Source: Undibacterium sp. CCC3.4 (GTDB taxonomy: Bacteria; Pseudomonadota; Gammaproteobacteria; Burkholderiales; Burkholderiaceae_D). From it: DNA of 64,000 bases. Where the stretch lies: positions 3,534,001 to 3,598,000 of the forward strand of contig NZ_CP133779.1 in assembly GCF_034347425.1 (NCBI RefSeq), in the 5' to 3' direction. Below, one piece after another: positions 42,457 to 51,148 of the stretch; the first letter of the stretch is position 1, and every line of letters begins with the position of its first letter. Below the pieces are notes generated by a model. It searched no databases, was not told the DNA's origin, and saw only the letters and a program-made list of their open reading frames with translations. The position numbers and the translations under genes were made by a program.

Positions 42457-43899
42457 ATGACCCAGCTTGAGTATGAAAAAGTAAATGGTGGAATAGCCCG
42501 CGTGCCTGATATGTTTAATCAAATCAATCTGATGAGCATGCCTGAGTTACAGCAGTGGTTGCAAGACGAGACGCACGCAACCCCTTTGATGCGCCAGAAT
42601 TTGGCGGAAGATTTTGTTGAGGAAGCACGCTTCTTCCATTCTGATGCGAAGAATTTCAGCTTGGTGTTGGGCTTGTTACGTAAAGCCGTGTTGTTGGCGC
42701 CGGCGATATTGACCCCTTACTTCTATCTATGGCAATTTTTGGAAGCCGATCAAGTTGCACCGACAGAAATCGAACATATCTTGAGGCGTGTCGTTCGTGA
42801 TGATGGGCAATCACAGCCACGCTCTATCGCCTACATAGAAGGTTTGCTCAATGGCGTCTATTCTTTTTTGCAGCAATTCAATCATGCTGATGCCGTTGAT
42901 CAAGTCAGTGAGCGTGCGGTCTTGCATCTGGCGGATGATTTGAGTTATGAAGATATTTTTTACATCGATTCGCTGCAGCAAGTCCATTTCCTCGGACGCA
43001 TAGATGAGCCGCGCTTGATCTACTCCTCATGGCAGCACAGCAGTTTGTCGCCGGGCGCCCAGACGATTGCCGAAGAAATTATGAAACGCGGCAAAGACAA
43101 TCGCATTATTCATCACTGTGGCACGGCGCTGACCGTTACTTCGCGCGCGATTTTCGGGCCGGCGATCGATACCCTGTTACTCAATCAAATTATCGTCCAT
43201 ATCGTGCTGAAACACGCGGTGTTTCGTGCCGCCGTCGATACCGCGGTGGAAATTGGCCCTGGCTCGGGGTTTTTGATGTTGACGACGGCGCGTTTGCTGG
43301 CCGGTCGAGAGGGGGTACGTTGTTTTGGCTTCGATATTGCTCCTACGGCTTGTCATCACTCGCGCCATGCCAGCAGCTTATTGACCACCGAACTCATCGC
43401 AGCCGGACAAATCGCGCCGACCATCAGTATTGTCGAAGATGGTGCCGGCTTGCTGCGCTTTGCCGATGGGGAGGTTGATTTTCTCTACACCAATCCGCCG
43501 TATATTCCTCGGCCACCATCCGGTGAGCGCGATGTCTATGGGGCTATTGAGGGGGTCAGTATTTACCAAGAATTGCTGCTGCATGCAGGGCCGCGGGTGC
43601 TGAACCGTCAGCGCGGCGTCGCCTTACTGCTGTATTCTTCGCTGACCAACGAGGTGCTACAGGAATTATTACGCAGCACGCCCTTATGTCATGAACTGGT
43701 TGGGCCGGAGCTGACGGTGCCACTCGATTTGCATGAAGTGTTGGCAGATCCAGCTTGGTCGGCCGATTTGCGGCGTAACCGCGGCTTGATACGCAACTAT
43801 ACCGGCGACGGTAAAGTGCGGCATCACAGCTTGCGTGTGCTGGCTCTTTACTGGCCCGAGAACGTATTGCGCCAAGAGAATGGGCGGATTTTTTCTTAA
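42457..43899 (+). CDS. Class I SAM-dependent methyltransferase with long N-terminal region
   Basis: 480 residues. The C-terminal part (about 255-480) is a Rossmann methyltransferase: motif I EIGPGSGFLML (about 262), FGFDIAPTAC as motif II and the catalytic NPPYIPRP (about 345), the motif used by enzymes that methylate amide nitrogens (PrmC/HemK) or adenine. The N-terminal about 250 residues are mostly helical with no recognised domain; SRAIFGPAIDTLLLNQIIV links the halves as in HemK-type enzymes. The target is unknown. It stands alone, downstream of an AT-rich promoter region. Confidence 0.8.
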   Translation: MTQLEYEKVNGGIARVPDMFNQINLMSMPELQQWLQDETHATPLMRQNLAEDFVEEARFFHSDAKNFSLVLGLLRKAVLLAPAILTPYFYLWQFLEADQVAPTEIEHILRRVVRDDGQSQPRSIAYIEGLLNGVYSFLQQFNHADAVDQVSERAVLHLADDLSYEDIFYIDSLQQVHFLGRIDEPRLIYSSWQHSSLSPGAQTIAEEIMKRGKDNRIIHHCGTALTVTSRAIFGPAIDTLLLNQIIVHIVLKHAVFRAAVDTAVEIGPGSGFLMLTTARLLAGREGVRCFGFDIAPTACHHSRHASSLLTTELIAAGQIAPTISIVEDGAGLLRFADGEVDFLYTNPPYIPRPPSGERDVYGAIEGVSIYQELLLHAGPRVLNRQRGVALLLYSSLTNEVLQELLRSTPLCHELVGPELTVPLDLHEVLADPAWSADLRRNRGLIRNYTGDGKVRHHSLRVLALYWPENVLRQENGRIFS

Positions 43900-43906
43900 A
43901 CCCGCT

Positions 43907-44650
43907 TCAGCGCAGGATTTTCTCGGTGAATTCTGGTGCCGCCGCCAGATGCATTTTCAAGAGCGTCGACACGCGCGTGCCATAGTTCTCTGAGACGATG
44001 CAAGGTGAGGAGAGCAGGCGTTCCATTTCTATGGAAATGCCGGTATCAGGTAAGCGACAATCAGGTGCTTGCGTGGTATTGCCGAGCATTTCGAAGAAGG
44101 CATCGGTCGGTGCCAATTGGCACAACAAGCTGGCGAATTCAGCCTTGGTTCGTATCACTTTATGCCAACAGGTATCGAGCGCGGCATTCGAGACGCCGTA
44201 AATGCCCGGTGCCAACGGCACCCCGTTACGCGCGTCATCGCCGTGACGATTGGAAAACCAAATCAACTCCCGGCCGTCACCGAGCAGTAAATTGAATCCA
44301 TTATGCAAGTCAGGCTGGGTTCGCAAGAGTGCGACATATTCCTGCGCCGTACCGGGAAAATTCAGAAAGTCGACCACCAAATCGCCGCGCGAAGGAGCAT
44401 TGCTGCGCTTTTCTTCCGGCGCACGAATATTCGTGACGGCCGCGAATTTTTCCGCTGGCAGCGCTGGTGCGGCACTCTGTATGCCTAGCCAAGTGCCACC
44501 GGAACGCAGATCACGCCCGGCAAAAATATGCGGGTGATCTTGCCACCAAGCGGCGGGGGCGGCCGGACGCTCGTAAAACTCATCGCGATTCGCAGCGAGC
44601 AACAGGGGCGTGCAGGGCAAAATTTTCCAAGCAAAAACAATTAGGCACAT
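43907..44650 (-). CDS. NRDE (TANGO2-like) family protein
   Basis: 247 residues. MCLIVFAWKILPCTPLLLAANRDEFYERP is the defining NRDE start, with the Cys2 that could act as an N-terminal nucleophile. Later landmarks are FAGRDLRSGGTWLG and YGVSNAALDTCWHKV. Human TANGO2 relatives have been linked to haem or lipid handling; the bacterial role is open. It overlaps the end of the DUF4936 gene by 10 bp, forming ygfZ-DUF4936-NRDE. Confidence 0.88.
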   Translation of the reverse strand: MCLIVFAWKILPCTPLLLAANRDEFYERPAAPAAWWQDHPHIFAGRDLRSGGTWLGIQSAAPALPAEKFAAVTNIRAPEEKRSNAPSRGDLVVDFLNFPGTAQEYVALLRTQPDLHNGFNLLLGDGRELIWFSNRHGDDARNGVPLAPGIYGVSNAALDTCWHKVIRTKAEFASLLCQLAPTDAFFEMLGNTTQAPDCRLPDTGISIEMERLLSSPCIVSENYGTRVSTLLKMHLAAAPEFTEKILR

Positions 44651-44928
44651 ACGTCGACATTCAAAAAGTATTCAGCATGACGACCACTGTACTGCAAATC
44701 GGGCAAAGCTGTTTGCGCCAACAATTCGGCCAGTTGTATGCTCCAGTCTGGACTGACCTCATGGTAAATTTCCATCCAAGTATGCAGGCCTTCGCTATCG
44801 TGCGGCCGGCGCTGCAATTCCATGCTGCGGCCAGTATGCTGCAGCAGCAAACGCTGCAGCAGCGCTTCGGCGGCAAGCACGCGCGCCTCATCGGCCACGC
44901 GCGTTTTAAAATAGATATAGCATTCCAT
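44641..44928 (-). CDS. DUF4936 family protein
   Basis: 95 residues: ECYIYFKTRVADEARVLAAE, then TWMEIYHEV and a C-terminal HAEYFLNVDVCA. The small protein resembles DUF4936, seen next to ygfZ in many Burkholderiales. It has the look of a ferredoxin-like alpha/beta fold. Function unknown. It starts 14 bp after the ygfZ stop. Confidence 0.78.
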   Translation of the reverse strand: MECYIYFKTRVADEARVLAAEALLQRLLLQHTGRSMELQRRPHDSEGLHTWMEIYHEVSPDWSIQLAELLAQTALPDLQYSGRHAEYFLNVDVCA

Positions 44929-44942
44929 TGGTGGCGCTATCC

Positions 44943-45980
44943 TCAGCGTGTGATGTCGGCAATTTCATACGGCAAACTCAACATCTGTGCCAGTGGGCCG
45001 GCCGGACTGCCGCAATGGATCTGGCCCTCTTGTTGGTCGGCCAAAGTCATTTCCAGCAAAGCCAAACTACGGCTGGCATCGAGTGCTTCAACATTGACGA
45101 TCGCACCGCAGGGCTGATCGGCCGCACCAGCCTTGAATAACTCGTCGCCGGCAGCGAGACCGACCCCGCTGATTTCGGCCAGGATAGTGCGCCGTTTCAG
45201 CTTGCCCAGATACTGGCTGCGCGCGACGATTTCTTGTCCCGGGTAGCAGCCTTTTCTGAAGTTGACGCCGCCGATAAGCTCGAAATTCACCATTTGCGGC
45301 ACGAATTTTTCGCTGGTCAGTGCATTGATCGTGGCGATGCCGGCGCTGATTTCACTTAAATTCCAATCGGCGCTGTTGGTCACCGTCAGCGTCGTTTGCA
45401 ATGTGCTCCAAGCCGCGTCGGCCAAGGCGAGCGGACACCACCATTGGTAGCGTGCGACGCCAGCGGCATCCGGGCAGCGCAGCAGGGTGCCGTAGTCATT
45501 GCTGACGTGCAGATCGCTGGCACTCGGCAAGACTGGAAACCAGTTTTGCAAGGCTGTCGCCGCAGCGCTGCCACCAAGGCCGAAACACACGGTGCTCGCG
45601 CTGATATCGGTGAGCTTGGCTTGCGCGCGCATGATGAACATGCTTAAGCGTTTTTGCACGGCAGCGAGCAGCGACTGTGACAGTTGCAGATGGATGAAGT
45701 CGCCGACGCGCCAATACACCAAACTGGCTGACATCCGCCCTTTAGGTGTGCAGTAGGCGGCACGCCGCACCGCCGTCGGTGTCAGGTTTTCGACGTCATT
45801 ACTGAGTTGATTGTGCAGAAATTTGGCCGCATCGGCACCGCTGGCTTGCAGCAAACCGTGCTCGCCGAGCACGCTGACGAAGCCCTCGGCAAAGGACGCC
45901 AATCCCCATACTGGAGTGCGCTCAGTGAGTCGGCCGGCTTGGAGTTGCAAATGTTGTTGAGTTAAGAATGCTTGCCACAT
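44943..45980 (-). CDS. ygfZ: Folate-binding YgfZ (IbaG-type Fe-S repair) protein
   Basis: About 345 residues with a GcvT-like tetrahydrofolate-binding fold and the diagnostic motif KGCYPGQEIVAR, whose cysteine is needed for function in E. coli. The family helps assemble or repair [4Fe-4S] proteins. The start MWQAFLTQQHLQLQ at 45980 follows GAGAGAAA. It is divergent from mltG and heads a three-gene operon. Confidence 0.9.
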   Translation of the reverse strand: MWQAFLTQQHLQLQAGRLTERTPVWGLASFAEGFVSVLGEHGLLQASGADAAKFLHNQLSNDVENLTPTAVRRAAYCTPKGRMSASLVYWRVGDFIHLQLSQSLLAAVQKRLSMFIMRAQAKLTDISASTVCFGLGGSAAATALQNWFPVLPSASDLHVSNDYGTLLRCPDAAGVARYQWWCPLALADAAWSTLQTTLTVTNSADWNLSEISAGIATINALTSEKFVPQMVNFELIGGVNFRKGCYPGQEIVARSQYLGKLKRRTILAEISGVGLAAGDELFKAGAADQPCGAIVNVEALDASRSLALLEMTLADQQEGQIHCGSPAGPLAQMLSLPYEIADITR

Positions 45981-46179
45981 GATGTGAATTTCTCTCTTTG
46001 TTAGCGTCATTTGTGCCGAGCGCCTGCGGGCGTCGACAGCCGATTGTCCGTCAATTATAGTGGTGCTGGCAGAATCGGGTACGCGACAGTGAAATTTAAT
46101 GCTGCCACAGCGTCGGCCAGTGAGGTTTACTTGCTACACTACGCGGCAATAGCGCCCTCTGCGCTGACTTTTTTTGTTG

Positions 46180-47175
46180 ATGGCACTTATGCGTTTTATT
46201 CGAAATATTTTCCTCCTGTTAATCTTCACTGTCGCCGCGCTGGCGGGCGGCGGCTGGTACTGGGCTAATACCGTGATCGATACCGATGGCAAAGCTATCG
46301 CGCTGACGATCCGCCCCGGCAGCGGTGCGCGCAGCGCAGGGCGTCAAATTGAACAAGCCGGCATTGCTATCCCAGCCTGGATGTTCGAATTATTGGCACG
46401 CGCCAGCGGTCACGAGAGTCGCCTCAAAGCCGGCTCCTACGAACTCGAGCCGGGTAAAACGCCGCTCGACTTGCTGGCTAAAATTGTCAACGGTGAATTC
46501 TCGTATGCCTCGGTAGTGATTATCGAAGGCTGGAGCTTTGCGCAAATGCGTAAGCAGATCGATGCCAGCCCCGATCTGCGCCACGAGACCCGCAACTTGT
46601 CTGAGCATGAACTCATGATGCGGATAAATTCTATCTATCCGCATGCGGAAGGTATGTTTTTTCCGGACACCTATTTATTTGCCAAAGGCAGTAGCGATCT
46701 TTTACTCTACCAACAAGCCCATGCCGCGCAATTGAAATTGCTCGATGAAGCATGGCAGGCGCGTGCCGCCGGCTTGCCCTACGAGAATAAATATCAAGCC
46801 CTGATCATGGCCTCGATCATCGAAAAAGAAACCGGGCAAAAATCTGAGCGCGCCATGATTGCCGCCGTATTCACTAACCGACTCAAGACTGGCATGCTGT
46901 TGCAAACCGATCCGACCGTGATTTATGGTATGGGTGAGCAGTATCAGGGTAAAATCCGCAAAAAAGATTTACTCACCGATACACCTTACAACACGTATAC
47001 GCGCGCCGGCTTACCGCCGACGCCGATTTCCTTGGCCGGCTTGGCCTCGCTGACGGCGGCCTTGAGTCCGGCGCGCAGTGCGGCCGTGTATTTTGTCGCG
47101 CGCGGCGATGGTACCAGTGTGTTTTCTGAAAGTCTGGAAGAACACAATCGGGCCGTCAATAAGTATCAACGTTGA
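46180..47175 (+). CDS. mltG: Endolytic murein transglycosylase MltG
   Basis: About 331 residues: one N-terminal membrane helix ([20 protein letters not shown]), then a YceG domain with [20 protein letters not shown], the catalytic glutamate in [12 protein letters not shown] and [11 protein letters not shown]. It cleaves nascent glycan strands and so ends their elongation. Possible starts are TTG 46174, ATG 46180 and ATG 46189. First gene of the mltG-tmk-holB-pilZ cluster. Confidence 0.93.
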   Translation: MALMRFIRNIFLLLIFTVAALAGGGWYWANTVIDTDGKAIALTIRPGSGARSAGRQIEQAGIAIPAWMFELLARASGHESRLKAGSYELEPGKTPLDLLAKIVNGEFSYASVVIIEGWSFAQMRKQIDASPDLRHETRNLSEHELMMRINSIYPHAEGMFFPDTYLFAKGSSDLLLYQQAHAAQLKLLDEAWQARAAGLPYENKYQALIMASIIEKETGQKSERAMIAAVFTNRLKTGMLLQTDPTVIYGMGEQYQGKIRKKDLLTDTPYNTYTRAGLPPTPISLAGLASLTAALSPARSAAVYFVARGDGTSVFSESLEEHNRAVNKYQR

Positions 47176-47186
47176 ACTCATTATTT

Positions 47187-47828
47187 ATGAAAAAAACTGG
47201 AAAATTCATCAGTTTCGAAGGTATAGACGGGGCCGGGAAATCGACTCACATTGCCTATGTCTCCGAATTATTGCGCGCGCCCTTGGCGGCGCGCGGTGCC
47301 GCCGTGGTGTGCACCCGCGAACCCGGTGGTACGGTGCTGGGCGAGGCTTTGCGCGAATTGCTGCTGAAACAAAGCATGCATTTGGAAACCGAAGCCTTAC
47401 TGATGTTCGCTTCACGGCGCGAACATTTGGCGCAAGTGATAGAGCCGGCGTTGGCACGTGGTGATTGGCTGATTTCCGATCGTTTTACCGATGCCAGCTT
47501 CGCCTATCAGGGCGGCGGCCGCCATCTGTCTATCGACAAGCTCAATACTCTCGAACAGTGGGTGCATCCGCATTTGCAGCCCGATCTCACCTTATTATTT
47601 GACGTGCCGCTCGAAGTCGCGCGCGCACGGCTCGATGCCAGCCGTGAACTCGATAAATTTGAACGCGAGCAGGCGGACTTTTTTGCCGCTACGCGGGCCG
47701 AATATTTACGCCGCGCCGCTGCATTCCCGCAGCGCTTCCGTATCATCGATGCCACCCGCAGCATCAGCGCGATTCGCGCCGACTTACAGCTACTGATCGC
47801 CGCATTGCTGGCGACGGAGGCGACATGA
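47187..47828 (+). CDS. tmk: Thymidylate kinase
   Basis: About 213 residues: P-loop [22 protein letters not shown], the DRF motif in [14 protein letters not shown] and lid region QGGGRHLS. It phosphorylates dTMP to dTDP. The start [12 protein letters not shown] at 47187 fits the family. It overlaps holB by 4 bp. Confidence 0.95.
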   Translation: MKKTGKFISFEGIDGAGKSTHIAYVSELLRAPLAARGAAVVCTREPGGTVLGEALRELLLKQSMHLETEALLMFASRREHLAQVIEPALARGDWLISDRFTDASFAYQGGGRHLSIDKLNTLEQWVHPHLQPDLTLLFDVPLEVARARLDASRELDKFEREQADFFAATRAEYLRRAAAFPQRFRIIDATRSISAIRADLQLLIAALLATEAT

Positions 47829-48859
47829 ACCAAGCTTTATTCAGCTGGCAAGAGCCGGCCTGGGAATATTTCATCTCACTGCGCGAGCGCATGCCACATG
47901 CTTTTCTACTGCATGGCCCGCAAGGTATAGGCAAGACCGTGTTGGCTGAACAGATGGCACAATCTTTATTATGCGACGCGCCTGATGCGCGCGGCCATGC
48001 TTGCCAACAATGTGGCTCTTGCAATTGGTTTCGTCAATACAGTCATCCCGATTACCGGCGCGTGCGTCCGGAATTGCTCGACGAAGAAGAAGCCTCAGCC
48101 GCCGATGTTGAACCCGAAGCCGGCAGCAAAAGTGCTAAGGCCAGCAAAGCGCCATCCAAAGAAATCGTGATCAATCAAATTCGTGCACTGGCTGATTTCA
48201 TGAATTTGTCTACCCATCGTCAAGGGCGCCGGGTCATCGTCTTGTATCCGGCCGAAGCACTCAATGTTCCGGCGGCGAATGCTTTGTTGAAATCTTTGGA
48301 AGAACCGGGTGCCGCCACGGTATTCATTCTGGTTACGCATAGTCCTGATAAATTGCTGCCGACGATACTGTCGCGCTGCCATCAGTTTGCTCTCGGTTTG
48401 CCGGCGCCGGCCCAAGCTTTAGCTTGGTTGCAGCAACAAGGCGTCAGCGCAGCCGCTGATTGTCTGGCGCAGCAGGGTGGGGCACCACTGGCGGCCTTGG
48501 AATTGGCGCAATCGGAACGCTACACGGAAATCGATGAATTTCTACGCCAATTGTGTAAGCCAGCTATCGATGTGAGCTTGAAATTGGCAGAAAAAATGCA
48601 GAAAAGTGAGATGCCAGTCTTGGTCAGCGCCTTGCAACGCTGGCTGTATGATATATTTTCTTTTAAACAAAGCGGCAGAATCCGGTATCATCCACGCTAT
48701 GAACGAGAATTGAAGGGATTGGCTGCGCGAGTAGACGGCGATGCCTTGCTCAAACTGATAGACAATACCAATGAACGTCAGGCGATTGCTAATCATCCTT
48801 TGTCGGCCAAACTGTTTCTAGAAGATATGTTGCTGGAATATTCTGCACTCTTCGCATAA
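47825..48859 (+). CDS. holB: DNA polymerase III delta' subunit
   Basis: 344 residues of the clamp-loader AAA+ family: [18 protein letters not shown] (Walker A), zinc-binding cysteines in [10 protein letters not shown], a family-type loop, then [19 protein letters not shown] and ILSRCHQF (sensor 1 and SRC-like motif). It is part of the clamp loader that puts the beta clamp on DNA. An acidic/lysine-rich insert (about 80-115: [19 protein letters not shown]) after the zinc region looks like a flexible linker. Coupled to tmk by ATGA. Confidence 0.94.
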   Translation: MNQALFSWQEPAWEYFISLRERMPHAFLLHGPQGIGKTVLAEQMAQSLLCDAPDARGHACQQCGSCNWFRQYSHPDYRRVRPELLDEEEASAADVEPEAGSKSAKASKAPSKEIVINQIRALADFMNLSTHRQGRRVIVLYPAEALNVPAANALLKSLEEPGAATVFILVTHSPDKLLPTILSRCHQFALGLPAPAQALAWLQQQGVSAAADCLAQQGGAPLAALELAQSERYTEIDEFLRQLCKPAIDVSLKLAEKMQKSEMPVLVSALQRWLYDIFSFKQSGRIRYHPRYERELKGLAARVDGDALLKLIDNTNERQAIANHPLSAKLFLEDMLLEYSALFA

Positions 48860-48878
48860 ACCACGCGAAAGCATTACG

Positions 48879-49259
48879 ATGTCCGATTTATCAAGCGATT
48901 CCGCCATTCCTGCCGTTCCGAACCGTCCTTCGGTGCTGTCTTTGGCGATCAAAGAAAAGGCCGCCTTGTTCGCGGCCTATATGCCGTTCTTAAAGAATGG
49001 CGGCATCTTCGTGCCGACCAATCGCAACTATCGTTTGGGCGAAGAAATTTACCTGATTCTCACCTTGCTCGATGATCCGGCTAAATATCCTGTCGCCGGT
49101 AAAGTCGCTTGGATCACGCCGGCCGGTGCCGGCAATAACAAGTCGCAAGGAATCGGCGTGCATTTTCCAGAAGATGAAAGCGGCACGCGGATTCGTCTGC
49201 GCGTTGAAGAAGCACTGGGGTCTGCACTGCGCTCCAGCCGCGCGACACACACTATTTGA
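48879..49259 (+). CDS. pilZ: PilZ-family type IV pilus protein
   Basis: 126 residues matching the original PilZ of type IV pilus assembly: SLAIKEKAALFAAYMPFLKNGGIFVPTN, YRLGEEIYLILTLLDDP, GKVAWITPAGA. The c-di-GMP-binding RxxxR and (D/N)xSxxG motifs of other PilZ domains are not visible, as in the Pseudomonas PilZ, which works with PilF/FimX instead. The position after tmk-holB is conserved in proteobacteria. Confidence 0.88.
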   Translation: MSDLSSDSAIPAVPNRPSVLSLAIKEKAALFAAYMPFLKNGGIFVPTNRNYRLGEEIYLILTLLDDPAKYPVAGKVAWITPAGAGNNKSQGIGVHFPEDESGTRIRLRVEEALGSALRSSRATHTI

Positions 49260-49265
49260 TTTACT

Positions 49266-49769
49266 ATGGACCACGTTTTTTCTTATCGCATTGCCCGTTT
49301 TGACGACTTGCCTGACATCATCGCGATCTACAACAGTACCGTCGCTTCACGCGAAGTCACCGCCGATACCGAACCGGTCAGTGTTGAATCACGCCATGCT
49401 TGGTTTGCCGCGCATGAAGCGAATCGGCGTCCGCTATGGGTTAGTGAACAAGACGGCAAGATTACCGGCTGGTTGTCGTTTTCTGATTTTTACGGTCGCC
49501 CGGCCTATGCCGGCACCGCCGAATTGTCGATTTACTTGCATCCGCAAGCGCGGCGTCAAGGTTTGGGGCGGCGTTTCCTCGAACTGGCGATCGCGCATGC
49601 TCCCACGGTAGGGGTGCATACCTTGCTCGGCTTTATATTCGGGCACAATATCGCCAGTTTGCGCTTGTTTGAAGTCTACGGTTTCACCACTTGGGCCAAT
49701 ATGCCGCGCGTGGCTACTTTGGATGGCATCGAACGGGATTTGATCATACTCGGCAAGCGCGTGGCCTGA
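49266..49769 (+). CDS. GNAT N-acetyltransferase (phosphinothricin acetyltransferase-like)
   Basis: 167 residues. A GNAT fold with FDDLPDIIAIYNSTVASRE at the N-terminus, AELSIYLHPQARRQGLGRRFLELA as the acetyl-CoA-binding motif A (QGLG) and FIFGHNIASLRLFEVYGF as motif B. It resembles the Pat/MnaT group that acetylates phosphinothricin or methionine derivatives. The start is 6 bp after the pilZ stop; likely co-transcribed. A hairpin terminator follows. Confidence 0.85.
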   Translation: MDHVFSYRIARFDDLPDIIAIYNSTVASREVTADTEPVSVESRHAWFAAHEANRRPLWVSEQDGKITGWLSFSDFYGRPAYAGTAELSIYLHPQARRQGLGRRFLELAIAHAPTVGVHTLLGFIFGHNIASLRLFEVYGFTTWANMPRVATLDGIERDLIILGKRVA

Positions 49770-49814
49770 CCCGCGCTGTGCCCGCAGCACTTTATTGTGG
49801 CAAATGCAGCAGCG

Positions 49815-49839
49815 AAACGCGGATGACATCCGCGTTTTT
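49815..49839 (+). terminator. Intrinsic terminator after the mltG-GNAT cluster
   Basis: AAACGCGGA (49815-49823), a 5-nt loop, TCCGCGTTT (49829-49837) and a run of five T (49835-49839). It ends about 70 bp after the GNAT stop and 40 bp before rlmJ. Confidence 0.8.
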
Positions 49840-49876
49840 CCATCATTTGCCTTTCATTTTTTTATAGGAAATACTC

Positions 49877-50821
49877 ATGCTCAGCTATCGCCATGGCTTC
49901 CATGCCGGCAATCACGCCGACGTGCTCAAACACTTTGTCTTGATTCAACTCTTGCAGTACATGAACCAAAAGGATACCGCCTACACCTACATCGACACCC
50001 ATGCCGGGGCTGGATTGTATGCGCTCGACAGCGGCTATGCCAGCAAAAATGCCGAATTCGAGACCGGTATCGCGCCCTTGTGGGATAAAAAAGATTTACC
50101 GCCAGCGCTGGCCGAATATGTCAATTTGGTCAAAGCCATGAACCCGAGCGGTAAAATGCGCCATTATCCGGGCTCGCCGTATTGTGCCGATCAAATCATG
50201 CGCGACCAAGATCGTCTGCGTTTGTTTGAGCTGCATTCCAGTGAAATCAAAATCCTCAGTGAAAATTTCCGCAAGCTCGATGCCCACGCGGCCGAGCAGG
50301 GCCACCGGCCGACGGTACGCGGCAAACGCGTCATCATTTCCGATGGTGATGGTTTTGAAAGCATGAAGTCATTGTTGCCGCCGCCATCACGCCGTGCCTT
50401 GGTGCTGATCGATCCACCGTATGAAGTCAAAGATGATTATCGTCGCGTCAAAGTGGCGCTGGAAGATTCCTTGATCCGTTTCCCTACCGGCACCTATGCG
50501 GTCTGGTATCCCGCCTTGAACCGTCAGGATTCGCGCCAGTTGCCGGAAAAATTGAAGCGCTTGGCCAGCAAAGATTGGCTCAATGTTAGCTTATCGATCA
50601 GCGGCCCGACTCCGGATGGCTTCGGTCTGCACAGCAGCGGCATGTTCATTCTCAATCCGCCATGGACGCTGGCAGAGACCTTGAAAGAAGTCATGCCCTA
50701 CTTGGTCAGTGCACTCGGACGCGACCAGGAAGCGGCTTTCGTGATTGAAAGTGGTAAGCCGGTCAGCGGCGCTGGCGTTAATTTACGCCCTAAACGTATT
50801 CCGACCCCAAGCACGCGCTGA
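49877..50821 (+). CDS. rlmJ: 23S rRNA (adenine-N6)-methyltransferase RlmJ
   Basis: 314 residues. SYRHGFHAGNHADVLKH is the defining N-terminus, YIDTHAGAGLYAL the SAM motif I region and ALVLIDPPYEVKDDY carries the DPPY catalytic motif. RlmJ methylates A2030 of 23S rRNA. It is about 30 residues longer than the E. coli protein, the extra part being at the C-terminus (VNLRPKRIPTPSTR). Followed by a strong terminator. Confidence 0.94.
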   Translation: MLSYRHGFHAGNHADVLKHFVLIQLLQYMNQKDTAYTYIDTHAGAGLYALDSGYASKNAEFETGIAPLWDKKDLPPALAEYVNLVKAMNPSGKMRHYPGSPYCADQIMRDQDRLRLFELHSSEIKILSENFRKLDAHAAEQGHRPTVRGKRVIISDGDGFESMKSLLPPPSRRALVLIDPPYEVKDDYRRVKVALEDSLIRFPTGTYAVWYPALNRQDSRQLPEKLKRLASKDWLNVSLSISGPTPDGFGLHSSGMFILNPPWTLAETLKEVMPYLVSALGRDQEAAFVIESGKPVSGAGVNLRPKRIPTPSTR

Positions 50822-50863
50822 GTTTCACGGATCGACATTGATTCGTGCTGCGTGCAGCGAATC

Positions 50864-50907
50864 ATTCGGGCCAGGCGGCTGTTACAGCGCCTGGCCCGAA
50901 TTTTTTT
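50864..50907 (+). terminator. Intrinsic terminator after rlmJ
   Basis: A perfect 14-bp stem ATTCGGGCCAGGCG (50864-50877) with CGCCTGGCCCGAAT (50888-50901), a 10-nt loop and a run of T (50901-50907). Confidence 0.9.
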
Positions 50908-51058
50908 CTCGTAACGTGGTGGATTTCCTACTTTTGCATTCTGTTTTTTGCGCGATGCGGCATGCTGATCAAAGTGCATTGCGGGGCATACATGCTCGAA
51001 GTGGCGCAGATCCTTGCTGCAAATGCTGCTACGCAATAGAAATAGTGATTGACGGATT

Positions 51059-51071
51059 AGTACGGTCGTAC
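51059..51071 (+). promoter_or_regulatory. Candidate operator AGTACGGTCGTAC
   Basis: Perfect half-sites GTACG and CGTAC around a 2-bp centre, 78 bp before the acyl-CoA ligase ATG. One of four related inverted repeats in the window (9499, 54152 and 62828 are the others). The surrounding 50908-51148 gap otherwise shows no gene. Confidence 0.55.
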
Positions 51072-51148
51072 AAAAATCACTGATCAGTTGTTTATTACTG
51101 TCTATGAAACACCGATCGATCTGTCTTCCGTCACTGTCAGGAGTAACC

